This document shows, piece by piece, positions 22,793 to 34,577 of a stretch of DNA of 64,000 nucleotides. The notes under the pieces were generated by a model that worked only from the letters and a program-made list of their open reading frames with translations, was not told the origin of the DNA and did not search any database. Location: positions 110,438 to 174,437 of the forward strand of contig MU130512.1 of the NCBI GenBank assembly GCA_015039465.1, in the 5' to 3' direction. Both the position numbers and the translations under genes were made by a program. Source of the stretch: Phlegmacium glaucopus. Taxonomy: Eukaryota > Basidiomycota > Agaricomycetes > Agaricales > Cortinariaceae. Positions within the stretch are counted from its first letter, which is position 1. Every line of letters begins with the position of its first letter.

Positions 22793-23420
22793 CAACCCTT
22801 TAGGTACTGTCGTTATTCATGCTCTGTAAATCATGGTTTTTACACCTAAACATTCAGGAAAATCACATCAAAGTTTCTCTATATACACTAGCAATGAATG
22901 TTTTTTTGTACCTAAACACTCAGGAAATACCACTAGTTATTCGGAAAATCACATCTAAATCTTTCTTTATTTACACTGATAATGACTGTTTTTTTGTACC
23001 CAAACACTCAAGAAATCACATTGGTTAATATTTTTTTATATCTAAACATTCGGAAATGTTCATCTAGTCTTTATCTATTCACACCATCTAAAATCAAAAA
23101 AATCAATGTTAAGTGTGAAAATTTCATCGCTACAACCATCAGAAATTCCAACCCTAAATTCCACCCTTTCGGGGTCATGAATCTTTAATATATCGCCAGC
23201 AATTCCAACCCCACACAACGTTAATTGGTGTTTTATCCACTGTTTACCATTGTAATTATTTATATTTAAGGTTAGAAATTACATAACAAACTAATGTAAT
23301 TAATGGCATTGGTTCCACCACAAATTGGTGGAAATTCACCAAAAATTGCTGGAAATTATGATTCTTTTTGATGGAATCTGGGGTTGTTTTTACAACCCCC
23401 CTGGTCTCACAGTGAGGACC
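22793..23420. repeat. Duplicated 3' region, copy 2
   Basis: Parallel to 14876-15680 but without the Rvb1 fragment. Similarity ends at TCTCACAGTGA (about 23415). Confidence 0.75.
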
Positions 23421-24420
23421 ACTATCATTGCAGCAATTGCCGACACTTGATTGTGCCGTTTTGAAACCGAGTGTCATGGCATTTTGCCTGTTTGAATACG
23501 GTGTTTTTATTGGGGAACATGGATTTCAGGGAGACAGTTAGCTGTCAAGTGCAGAATTGGTTGTTGATCCTTTTTTTCAGCGTTGCTTATGGCTTCTAAG
23601 ATAGACGACTTTCATATATGGTGAATGTCACATGCTGTTACTTCTTTTGTGACATCCTTGCCAGATATGGAAAGTGTTTGACAGAGAAACAATGGAGATT
23701 ATCTTTTGCTCTCCCTCGAAGACATTACACGGTTTAGGAACCTAGTTTTTGTAGATATATATCCTCGGTATATACTGACCAAATTTTGTGCCCATTGAGT
23801 GGAAAGTGACCATCAGCAAAACACATTTTCACTTGACAGTTACTTTTACCCCTTTCAAGGCTTGAATCTTTCTTGAGCTACTTATTTTTGAGTAATTTAC
23901 TTGTAGAAAAAATATTTAAGTACAAAAAGTAGAATTCAAGTCGGAGATGGAAATTTCAAGTAAAACCTTTGTTTTCAAGAACAAATCAAGAACAAATCAA
24001 GATATCAAGATATCAAGAACAAATCAATATTTCAAGAACAAATCAAGACATAAAGTTTGCTAAGTAATGCTCCATACTTCAAGTTGGTGATGGTCAAACA
24101 CCGGTACTAGGGCAATGCGGGCATGAGCACCAGGAGGTTCTGAGTCATTTATTTGGCCGAAAGTGAGAGCAACCTTGGATTCACCCTCGAGGTTGATGAC
24201 ACCGGTTTCAATCTTGTTTTGATTTGTGGCTTTTCGCAGTAGAAGAGATCAGGTTCTCAGAATTTGGAATAGTTGAGATTCAACGTTTCTTGTGTGGTGG
24301 CACTGGCGTTCTTTTGTTTTCATTTTCTTTATTAGAATCCATTTTGACGTGTTCTAGGGGTGGGGCCCTCCAGCATTGTTAAAGCTGGCTCAAATATTTA
24401 TTTAGCATTGTGGTGAATGG
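23421..24420. other. AT-rich non-coding stretch
   Basis: No convincing gene. A short repeat of AAGAACAAATCAAGATATC occurs at 23975-24055. The remainder looks unique. Confidence 0.5.
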
Positions 24421-25426
24421 TCAAAATACGGAAAACATACCCTTATTGTCATCTTCAGGCTCTTCAAGCCGGGCTCGGTCAGGACCAATCTTGATCATTA
24501 TCTGCTTTTTGCACATAATACTAGCTCTATCTCTCCTCTTCTTCTTCTCAAGGTTCATTCCAATATTTGTGATGTTCAGTGTCCTCTTTAAACAACCAAT
24601 CATTGAATGCTCACCATTTCTTGAAATCGACTTCGTAATGTTCGGCCGCACATTCTTTCACGTCTTTCAGGGTGTCATATTTTTTGTCTAAATGCTTTAA
24701 CTGTTCATGTAGGGGCAGATTCAATAGTTCATAGTGGGTTGTTGGGTATGACCAAGAAGTGATTGTTGTATGCGATCCACTTGAAGAGGTTAACCAGGAG
24801 CTTTGAGAACCAAGCTGAGCCCTTGGATGGTTTGGAAGTGGTGGAAGGTCCCTTCTGAATGAGTCTGCATCAGCGAGATTCACAGATATTGGTAACATTG
24901 GAGCATAAGATGAGGGTAGAGGCGGAACTGGTGGGACTTGGAACTCGTTGGGTTCTGTAGAGCTAATCCAGAAAGATAATTTAGTTGGTTAGAATATACC
25001 TGCAGTATCAAAAATCGATCGATAAGATATGCAGTAGGCGACTTTGGTGCTCTAGTACACTGACCATAGCAAGACAACAGGACATGAGGTTGAGCATTTG
25101 AGGTCTTGTCAGGGTGTCGCTTCCCCCAATAGACGAGAAAATGGTATGACAACACTAGTACGGTGTCAATCAGATTTGTCACCAGACCAACAAAATTATC
25201 TCGTACCCTGAGGGTCATGGCCTTGTCTCACCATGGGCACTGTGCAATATCTGCAACAATATCTCACTCTATTACAGAAGATATCAAGTGAGCACGAGCT
25301 ATTGAACCAAAAGTTGCCAAAAGAAGCATGAAAAGGCCTGACACTTTCCTTGCAGACGTCAAAGAGGGAAGCAAGTTTCACTGAGGTTGATGTTGAGACG
25401 TTGTGAGGTCCGTAAACAAAGATCAT
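24421..25426 (-). pseudogene. Unrecognised fragmentary gene downstream of the Plavaka transposase
   Basis: Minus-strand open segments are 25426-25196 (MIFVYGPHNV), 25218-24880 (DNFVGLVTNLIDTVLVLSYH, then KRHPDKTSNAQPHVLLS), 24898-24611 (SFRRDLPPLPNHPRAQL, then LPLHEQLKHLDKKYDTLKDV) and 24651-24421 (NIGMNLEKKKRRDRA). They are consecutive and share a strand, which suggests exons of one decayed gene, but I recognise no domain. It may be an accessory gene of the neighbouring Plavaka element or an unrelated host gene. Confidence 0.35.
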
Positions 25427-25670
25427 GTGCTCTTTTGAGAGAATTGGGACTGATGCACTCCCATTCTCTTCAAAATTTCATCTTGTTCAAATGTACACTA
25501 TCCGAGCTGATCACTCTGATAAAACTAAGATATATATTAATTGATGTTGAGACGTTGTGAGGTCTGTAGTAAACAAAGATCATGTGCTCTTTTGAGTGAA
25601 TTGGGACTGATGCACTCCCATTCTCTTCAAAATTTCATCTTGCTCAATCCGAGCTGATCACAGATATATA
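25387..25670. repeat. Tandem duplication of about 150 bp
   Basis: 25389-25520 and 25541-25660 share TGATGTTGAGACGTTGTGAG and the sequence through to CCGAGCTGATCAC, with small indels. The duplication covers the 5' end of the minus-strand frame at 25426. Confidence 0.85.
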
Positions 25671-25740
25671 TTAACAGTGTTTTAGATAGTACCCAGATTA
25701 CATTAATTGCAGCTGATCTTTGCCAGTGGCTTCGACTCCA

Positions 25741-28700
25741 TCATAGTACCTCAAATGCATGATGGTCAGCAAATTTGTTGACATAAAAAATGTTGTAGGT
25801 ATCCAATGATGAATGCATGGTGGTTGTAGCTTTGACAGGCTCAGCATTTTGATAGGCGGGTATGAGATGTACAGCTCAGTAGATACTGTTGATATGGATG
25901 ATGGAAAAATGGGGTTCTCCTGAGTCCCGAAGGTCAGGCTCTACCTTCCAGAGCCCTGTTTCTTCGTCAGGTTTGATGCCCACAAATGAAAACCATTGGA
26001 CAAGTGCACAACGATAGACAACACGATTACATTCGAAGGAAAAGAATAAGAAAATGTGAGCAATTTCAAACCCACATGCACCATCAATATCGGGATGAGA
26101 ATTAATAAGAACGCAGTCATATCGGGGGGCACCTCTTCTCCAGGAAGATGTTGCCCAGATGTGTTCACGACGCATGCCAGTGACACCACTAATGTTGCTT
26201 GGTGCATAAAATGTTGCGATGGCTGAGTTGAATACAAAGATTTTCCCAGTAATTTGAGGATATGAATCCTCCAAAATGTCTTCCGATGGTATTGTGGAAT
26301 CAGGATAAAGTTGGTTGTATAGGAATTTCCAGACCATGATTTGGGAATGACGTCAGTTCAAGATTTTTCGCAGTGGTATGAAGAGACCACCTGCGTTCTG
26401 TAGAATATGGTCAGATAAGTCAGGAAAAGAAAGAGATAATGAACTCAACATACAGATGGTAGAGGAGAGTTTCACCTCAGTGAGTACATTTACATGATCA
26501 TCATCCACAATTTCATTGTTAGGATCTTCATCTGGTATTGAGGCATCCTGTCTTGTATTGTTCAAGGCTGGGGCAAGTTCCGGTTCATCGGTGGAGTCCG
26601 AGTTGGGGGCCAGAGTAGTTGTGATAGTAACTAACCCAAGTCATCTTAGTATCATAATTACGAATAGCAACTGTATGACTCACCAAGAGCTTCTAATGTG
26701 GCTCCCAAACATGTCCCGTTGAGCATCCCATGGCTTTCAAAATCAGTTTGGGCGGCAGCCAATTGGTCAAGTTGCTGGTTAGTGACAAGCATCTGGCCAA
26801 GTGCTTCATTGCGATTTGAGTGCCGCCAAGGTTCCTTAATGGCTCTGATATGCTAAACTTATGGATTCTGTACCTCTGGACTAACCTTCATAAGCGCCTT
26901 CGAGTCATCTCCTGTCCATTGTTTGAAACCACGGCCTTCTGAAAAATGTTGAAGGCCTGAAAAGGCTGGGACAATTGCGATGCTATTCAAAGGATGAGTT
27001 TCTTTCCTGTAAGGAGTACACTTTGTCACTAACCGTCGATCAATATCATCCATGATCGCATCAGTCTTTGCTTTTGGATGATTATTGGCATAGACATACT
27101 CCTTCACCCATAACACTAGATGATCCTGGAATGTGCCCTTGATGAGTTGATGAAGCAGGTCTGGAGCGAGAAGTTCATGAATGTTGGTGCGTTCAAAGTC
27201 ATTCGTAAAAGGCTATTAGTATATAGTTTTTAGTTGTATAATGACAGAAAACTGCATTCTACTGACCACAACGTCTGGAATTATACCAAATTTATCCCAC
27301 AATTCACCAACTTGGCAATCTGTTATGAGCTTTTTGGTGAGATCATGAGTGCACAGAAATTTGGAGAGTGGGCCATCGAGATTATTTCAATCCCCTTGAC
27401 AGCTATGAAAGAAGATGTAAACAAAGAAGAAATGAAGGGAAGAGGATTACTACTTACCGGCAACACCAGTGCTGCACAACACAGGCAAGCAAAATTTGCT
27501 CCTGATAATTGGCAATATATGGGCCAATTCCCCACAAAATGCGGTGAAAATGCCCATCAGGACATTGATATACTTCAGGGGTGGTTTCACCAGGGCGGAG
27601 CAACTCCAATATGAACAACAGAGAGAAGTGGTAAAGCTTCCATCTAAACTGACGGAAGTGAGGACATCCAGAATGTATGTTGTTGGCTGACAGGAAATAT
27701 TGTTAAATGACTGGGATATATATAGAGATGGATAGTACATACTCTTCGGAATTGACAAAAACCCAATGAGAACTAGCCCAGCACCATGCGCCTGCCTGAT
27801 ATCATTATGGATATTTCCGATAGATCCATAGAGTGGCCAATATTCATTGTGACCAGTTGCAACGGAGACTGTTGTTTTAACACTGCCAAGTATGACTGGC
27901 ACAAACATTGCACCATGTGTCGCTGGATTCTTTGCAATAATATCCTAAGAATTCCATCAGTACATGGCAATTGAAAATTAAGTAACAACCCACTGCCTGT
28001 TTCCAAGCCCAATCGCCAGACATAAAATTTTCATAGCGACGAATGCCATTTGCATATTGTTGTTTGTTAAAATTTTGGTGATCGGGTTGAAGTACAGCAA
28101 GCCAGCTAGGGAGCTAACACAGGTGGTCACTTAGATGGAGGGGGAATACACGCTGTATTGGTTCAAACCGATAAGGGATTCCACCCTCAATGGTCTACTA
28201 CTTATACAAAACTACATACTATGGGTAACTGATAGCTATCTACTTAGGTCCATTATCAAAACGTTTCAGCTCGTACTAAAAATATTCCAACATTGTTGTG
28301 GCGTGTAGTCGAAGGCCTTGGCAAAGTCAGTGTTTTCCAACATGTTCTTAAAAAGTAGATGTGGGTCCCGAAACCAGATTGTATACTCATTATCCATCCA
28401 AGTTGGAGGGTTTTCAGGTCGTGGACCATCAGTATTGTATGATAGACTGACACTTTGCCATGGAACACCGCCAACAGATGTGGCATCAATTGTCTTATAT
28501 AGTTCGGCATGGTTTGAGAAAGGCGGTGAATCTCCATGTGGCGCTAGCATTGCTGCCCAAAGCTGACACAAAAAGTTGATATCAGCTGCAGACATCTTTC
28601 TGCGCTTGAAAAGGAACTCAGCAGTCTCAAACGCAACATGATCTTTATATGGTGTCCAGTCGTTCGGCTCACGAGTTTTAGCAGCCAGCTATTGTGATTC

Positions 28701-29225
28701 CGGGTCCAACAGTGGAGTCCCATCCTCATTGCATGGTTCACCTACAAGTGTTCGTCAGTAAGCCGAAGAATAAGAATATAGTGTGATGGACTCACCATTG
28801 ATAAGGGGGTGATACTCGGTAAAAGTGGACAGAACAGACTCATCACTTTGAAAAGATGAGCTTGAATGGGAAGAGGACGGCGAAGATAAATGGGAGACTA
28901 TGGGTGAGGTATCATCCCCAAAAGCGAGAGCCGAGAGATCTGTCAAAGTAGGCAATGGAGTGGATGGTCCAGGGATTTCGAAGTCGTCTGGAGGAAAGTC
29001 ATCTTCAGCTCCTGGGGAGAGGTTATTGGGCGCCGGAGGTGACGGAGTTCTGGGTGCTTCAAGGATGTTTTGCAAATGAGGAATTTGTGGCTCATGGTCG
29101 TCATGCCTTGTTTGAATATGTCTGGTACGGCTGCCGATGGTTTGGAATTTCCTCTGACAGTTTTGAATTAGACAAGGAAACCATTCGTTTGGTTCTATGG
29201 CGTGAACAGTTGGGCATCGAGGCAT
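25741..29225 (-). pseudogene. Plavaka-type (CMC superfamily) transposase, decayed
   Basis: N-terminus at 29225 with a C2H2-like finger (CLIQNCQRKF...RTRHIQTRH), followed by a Ser/Pro linker and YHPLINGE. Later minus-strand pieces are collinear with Plavaka transposases: HGDSPPFSNHAELYKTIDAT and WFRDPHLLFKNML (28600-28270), VPVILGSVKTTVSVATG and PLYGSIGNIHND (27900-27800), MDDIDRR and EGRGFKQWTGDDSKALMKV (27060-26890), and a C-terminus GMRREHIWATSSWRRGAPRY to YVNKFADHHAFEVL ending at 25741. Identification rests on memory of the family. Frames shift between segments and the section around 27750-27120 is poorly preserved, so it is inactive. Element ends were not found. Confidence 0.75.
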
Positions 29226-29368
29226 GTATAATGGAACTGGAGGAGGTTATCGCAGGAGGGTGGCATTTGTGTATAGTTTGACTTAGTAAAAAATTTCAAT
29301 TGAAATGATCACCCTATTATTTGTCAAACTTTACTCTCTTTTGAGACAACAATTCACATACCACGCTT

Positions 29369-32160
29369 ATGCCTAAGGCTGCTATTGAAACAAGTTGCGT
29401 TCAGACACGGAGCACAAATTTTAAAAAACATCCCGGAGCAGAAGCACAGGCTGCTTTGAGGGCTCATAAACCACACCGCGCTCCTGAAGTTGTACAGAGG
29501 GAGAAGGACAAACAGAAAGTGAAAAGGGAAGAGAAGGCAAGGGAAAAGCTGGAAGAGAATGCCAAGCGGGAGGCCCTTGAACTTGAGCTAGAAGAATACC
29601 GGGCTCAGCAAGAGGTTGATGTCGAGAACAAAGTCACTGTGTTTCCACGTCAGCAACCCAGAGGTATATGATATCGACTATTTTGAGCTTTCTCAGACTG
29701 ATGCGATTAAATAGGTCATAAACCCATTGCTGGCAAGGTAAAAATAAAGTTAGCTCCTTTGTCAGATCTCCAAGAACAAGAAATAGCAGAAGTCCCAAAC
29801 CGTCATCCAACAACTTCAACTAATGTTGGCAATAAAGCAAATAAACGCAAAAATGTAGGCCACACAGAGGCTATGGCACTGGCCAACAGCAGTGAAGAAA
29901 TAGTTGTGCCAGCAAAGAAGACGAGGATCAATCCTCCCCAGACAACAACTTCAACTAACATCAACAATACTAGAGCCAATAAACGCAAAAACATACCCCA
30001 CACAGAAGCTACCGTGCCAGCTAGCAATAGCGAGGAAATAGTTGCACCAGCAAAGAAGACAAGGGTCAATCCTCCCCAAACAACGACTTCAACTAATGTC
30101 AGCAGTAAACACAAAAACATACCCCACACAGAAGCTACCGCGCCAGCCAGCGATAGCAAAGAAATAGTTGCACCAAAGACTAATCCTCCTCAGCGTCCTG
30201 TACCACGTCCGACTTGGAAGGAAGGGACCTCCACTCAAGCATCTATAACATCTGATACTTTGCTCTCCAATGTAACCATGACAGCAATGATGCCGGACAA
30301 GGACGAGAGCCAAGGCCACCCTAGGCTGCCTATGAGGAAGCGCTCAAGCTATGATGACAATGATATCGCAGATGTTGAAAATTTGAATGATCTGGTAACA
30401 CCTGTTCATCCATCAAAGAAAATCAAAACATATAAAGGGGCTGGATTGAACAAACCTCAACCCCTCCAACATACAGGTATTCATTGTCCAGTCACAGAAT
30501 GCAAGTAGGGCATTGATTAAAAAGATCTCTAGAAACACTGATCAGGTTTGAGGGATCCAAGATAATAAGTCAACGACCTACCAATATCTCCAACTTAGCC
30601 AACGATCAACCTCAAGTTCTTTCCAATACAGACTCTGAGGAGGAAAAGATGCCGTGGCCAGGTGATTTCCAGCAAAGTCAAAACACCATAGCTGACACAG
30701 ACAATGAAGATATCAAACCGTTTGAGACACCCGCAGCTTTGAAGAAAGCAAAGAAACAAGCAGTGCCAGTCAGTGAAATTGAAGAGACATCTGAAATAGA
30801 GGGAGTTGAAACGAAATGGGTGGGAACAGACAAACAAAAGAACAAAGGCTCGGCGGTTGACAGGACAACAAGCTGGGTGAGCCCTCGTGTAGATTATTGA
30901 TAATTGTTGATAACAATATGGATTTCCTTTTATAGAAGCGATCAACCACAGGAACACGGTAAGTGACTCACATCGGGGCTCTCTAAGTCCTCTCATTGTA
31001 CTACATTCAGAGCTTCTAACGCCTCTCATCCCGCTCCTGCTCCCACTTCCCATGCATCAAGCTTAGCTGTTACTCACTCAGCTCCTAAATCCAAGGAGGT
31101 TGCTCAACCTCAAACAACCATCTTGAATAATGTCACTGTCAACAAAATTTTGACCTTACAATCAAAAAATAAACCGAGGGCTGATAGGTAAGGCCAGGAC
31201 TTCAAAAAGAGCTAATACAGGTGAGGAAGGTGATTTAGAGTTTGTCATCACTGGCGAGCTCAGCGATGAGGATGACTCACGTGAAAGACAAGCCGCATTG
31301 AAGAGCCCCGAGAAAGGAGCAGAGTCACAAAAGTCGAGCAAGGTAAGTCGAGCAATTCATGTCTCTATTGTCCTGACTGATGTTCATTTTCTGTTATCAG
31401 ACTCAAATCAAAGCAACACGCACAAAGAAAGAAAAAGAAGCCTATCTTACCTGTCTCCCTAAGGAAGCCGAGCCGCTGTTCACCACCATTGCTCTTCCCA
31501 CTTTCATCAGCAAATTTTTTGCTGATGGGAATGGTTGGGAAACCCCTTCTAAGACTTATATACTGATTCTACAGGATATCTGCGACCGCGTTTATGGACA
31601 AGAACTAAAGCTCAAAGTTACAGAGGACAGCAAAGTATGGAAAAAAGTATGTACCATCATCGCTCTGACTGAATCGCAACTGAATTGCTAACATTTCACC
31701 AGGCCGCGCAAACTCAACTCTGGGATTATCATAGTTGGATGAAAAGCAGGGCCTTGCAGGCCGTCAAAGATGCTTTCATTCTTGAGTACGGTGGAGAGGC
31801 GTTGAAAGATGAGAGAAAAAGGATGGAGTTTGGCAAATTTTTATGTACTAAAGGAGAACACAACTTCACATTCAAAATAATCAACCAGAATGTGAGTGTA
31901 TTCGATTTCTGTGAATGCTATTGACAATTTTTATATAACAGGGGAAGAAAAAGGCCCAATTCGAGAACAAAATGATCATAGAGACAATGTCAGTCCACTA
32001 CACCTTTGCGACGCTGAAGAAAAAACTTCCAAACTTCGAGATTGGTGAACCAGAAGTTGGCCTTGCATTGGCAACTGCAGCAGTAAGCAATTATGGCCAA
32101 ATTACATAGTCAGTAAACTAATTTAATTGCAGGTTGAGCGTGCCCTTGTTTTGTGGCGTA
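29369..32160 (+). CDS. Multi-exon nuclear-type protein of unknown function, 3' end lost
   Basis: ATG 29369 (MPKAAIETSCVQTRS). Exons by GT-AG and frame: 29369-29663; 29715 to about 30504; about 30600-30876; short exons near 30937 and 31012; 31200-31342; 31400-31647; 31704-31890; 31943-32083; 32133 on. Exon 1 is a charged coiled-coil (KQKVKREEKAREKLEE). Exon 2 has three diverged repeats of KRKN(I/V)PHTEA...SEEIVAPAKKTR, basic and NLS-like. The 3' half holds a conserved globular stretch: KEAEPLFTTIALPTFISKFFADG, IYDRVYGQELKLKV-like, LWDYHSWMKSRALQAVKDAF, ALATAAVERALVLWR. I recall such genes as a large Agaricomycete family near transposons. Sequence after 32160 is an insertion, so the last exon is missing. 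Confidence 0.6.
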
Positions 32161-33640
32161 AGTGGCACCATTGTGCATGCTCACACAAGATCCAGAATTC
32201 CAACACACTCCCTCGAGCAAAACAATGTGCAAAATACACTCCCTGAAACTAAGAAGGTTCCAAAATAAAAACAAAATAAAACATATCCAAAAATAATCTC
32301 CAGCTCCAACTTGAAAAGAAATGAAAACACTCCCTCAAACCAATAAAATTCCAGGTCTCCAACATCCAGATGATAGTCCATGCTTAAAAGCTACGACAAG
32401 CAAATTTTAGGTGACATGAAAGATTCTTTGGGGATTTCAATTGAAAACAGTGAGCAGTGGGCGATGGGCGACAACGGGTATTGTGGGAAAATGATCATAA
32501 ATAAAAAACGGGGGGAACAGCAACAAGCTTCGGGTTTGAGGAGCGATGGCAAAGGCAGCAGTGACAGCAAGTGATTCTACTCCAGTGAATAAAAAGAACA
32601 ATGGCGGTGGCAACAGCAATAAAGATTCGACAATCCGGATTCGGCCCCGGTGGCAACAACAACAGTTCAGCTGTTATTCGACTACAGCACACAAGAACAA
32701 CAACAACAATATGGGGGTTTGGCCCCCCAGCGGGCAGTGACGATGAGCAACGATGACTAGGTGTATTTTTTGACTGACCCACCTCTCCAGGACAGCATCC
32801 AGGTCTTCTGCCCCCAGGCTCCAGCCGGAAGGACTTCCATGATGCACCAATCATCAATGGTGACTAACATTCTTCTGCACCAATCACTGATAGCGACTTC
32901 CTTCTGCAGGTTTAAAGACTGTGCAGTCTCCTTCTGCAAGTTTAAAGATGATGCGGTCTTCTTCCACCCTGGTTACACAAGGGCTTCCAACAATGCGCTC
33001 ACATTGCACGACGATAATAAGCGGCTTTTTCTTCTGTGCTTCAACAGGTGGCTTCGGATGAGTTAGCAAATCAGTGCGAGAACAGAACAGTGCATGTTGC
33101 ACGATATGACATCAAGATGGCCTCAGCAAGGCCCCAGATGCTAGTGGATTGTCTACTGCCCCACATAGCTGAATAGGATCCATTTGTGTTGAAATCAAAT
33201 TAAGAAGCTTAGTTGACAACGAGATTAGCACATCAAGCAAGGTAAGATTTCCAGTTTGTCTTGGTGAGCTCGTGAGGCAAACAGATGAGTAGTTACAACA
33301 TAATCTACCTACTTTATATACCCAATGAGATAATGAGAGACTACAAGAAAACTAGTGATGGGCATGGGTAACCCATGGGTGTTATTAGGCTGACCCTGAC
33401 CCTTACCCACCTCTACCCTTGACCCTTGAACAACCCTTGCAAAAACCCTGACCCTTTGTCATGGGTAAGGGTTTTATAAGGGTATGAAAATCCTGACCTT
33501 CACCCTTACCCTTCTTACCCTTACCCTCATACCCTTGAACATCAGTAAAGAAAACAATAAGATAGAAACTGAATATGGAAATCCGAGTGGCACCATTGTG
33601 CATGCTCACACAAGATCCGGAATTCCAACACTTTTTTCAT
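32161..33640. mobile_element. Insertion bounded by a 46-bp direct repeat, low-complexity content
   Basis: 32162-32207 and 33591-33636 are the same 46 bp (from AGTGGCACCATTGTGCATGC to GAATTCCAACA) with one or two differences. On the minus strand they begin TGTTGGAATTC, an LTR-like start, so they may be ends of LTRs. Between them lie ACACTCCCT(C) repeats (32210-32340), CAA/CAG-rich sequence with a GGGGG...CCCCCCAGC hairpin (32700-32740), CTTCTGCARGTTTAAAGA repeats (32900-32950) and a CCCTTACCC-rich block (33390-33540). No transposon gene remains. Confidence 0.5.
33390..33540. repeat. CCCTTACCC / GGGTAAGGG-rich block
   Basis: More than ten irregular copies of ACCCTTACCC, ACCCTGACCC and ACCCTTGA, with an internal inverted copy (GGGTAAGGGTTTTATAAGGG). 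The left end has GATGGGCATGGGTAACCCATG, itself partly palindromic. It is not the usual fungal telomere repeat (TTAGGG). Confidence 0.75.
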
Positions 33641-34577
33641 CTGGCTTTAACTTAGTTGTTTTGACTCTTGATATTCCTCACTCACTCTCTTAATTTTGCC
33701 CCACCCTCCACTCCCTCTTTCACAAACCTAATTCAAGAGGCAATCAGCTCAAAAGGCCAAGACATTTGCGTTTTTCCCACCCACCCCACGCAGTGTGTCT
33801 CGCACCGTCAATACCTTTAGAGTTTTTACTGCTTCTTGGGTTGGGAAGTACATTGTGCTTTCGCCCAACTCTCAACAAATCTTTTTATATGCAATTCGCT
33901 CGTTTTATTTTACCGAAATAATTCTAAATTCTTACCTGTCACATGTTAGTAACTTGCAAAGATCAACCAACAGTTGATCTGGGTCTACATGCTTAGACAA
34001 ACAAGTGAATATGCAAAGACGCTGTTGTCACTAGTCTCCTAAAACAGACCTAATGATAATGTGATGACAATCGATGTGTGGGTCGATTCGGCGTACTCGG
34101 TCAAAAATCAATCACATTTTGAACATCACGTGGTATGGTAAATCTAATCTAATCTTGTCAGCGTCACCGTTTCATTTGCATAGTGATGAATATAGCAGAA
34201 TTAAAATAGTCTACAGTATATAAAAACCACTACCAGCGACTCCCCACCGAGGGTCTTGAGAAAATTGAAATACATTATCGTTGATCAACGACACGCTCGA
34301 AATCACGTGTTTAGTACATGTGATCCTAGAATCGTAAAGCCGATCGGAATTCTGGCTCCTTTAACACCGAAGGAACCCACGCTGCCAACAGCTGCCAACA
34401 GTCGTCGAATTGAACAAGACTATGTTGTCACGGCGAAATTTTGAAGGAAGATCTCACGTTCTGAACCATGCAGGTTAACCCTCACGGTCTCCACGAGGCA
34501 CCGTCGACTCCGAGTAGTTAATTTTGCTTCCTCGGCCTTGCCTTCCACCACCATTGCTCAGGCTGCACGTCGTTGAA
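33641..34577. other. Intergenic, no gene recognised
   Basis: Unique AT-rich sequence. The only notable site is TATATAAAA (34217-34225), a possible TATA box but distant from the next ATG (34578). Short open frames here show no family features. Confidence 0.5.

Noticed and set aside
33390..33540. Internal telomere repeat
   Set aside because: The motif is CCCTTACCC, not CCCTAA, and copies are irregular and in both orientations.
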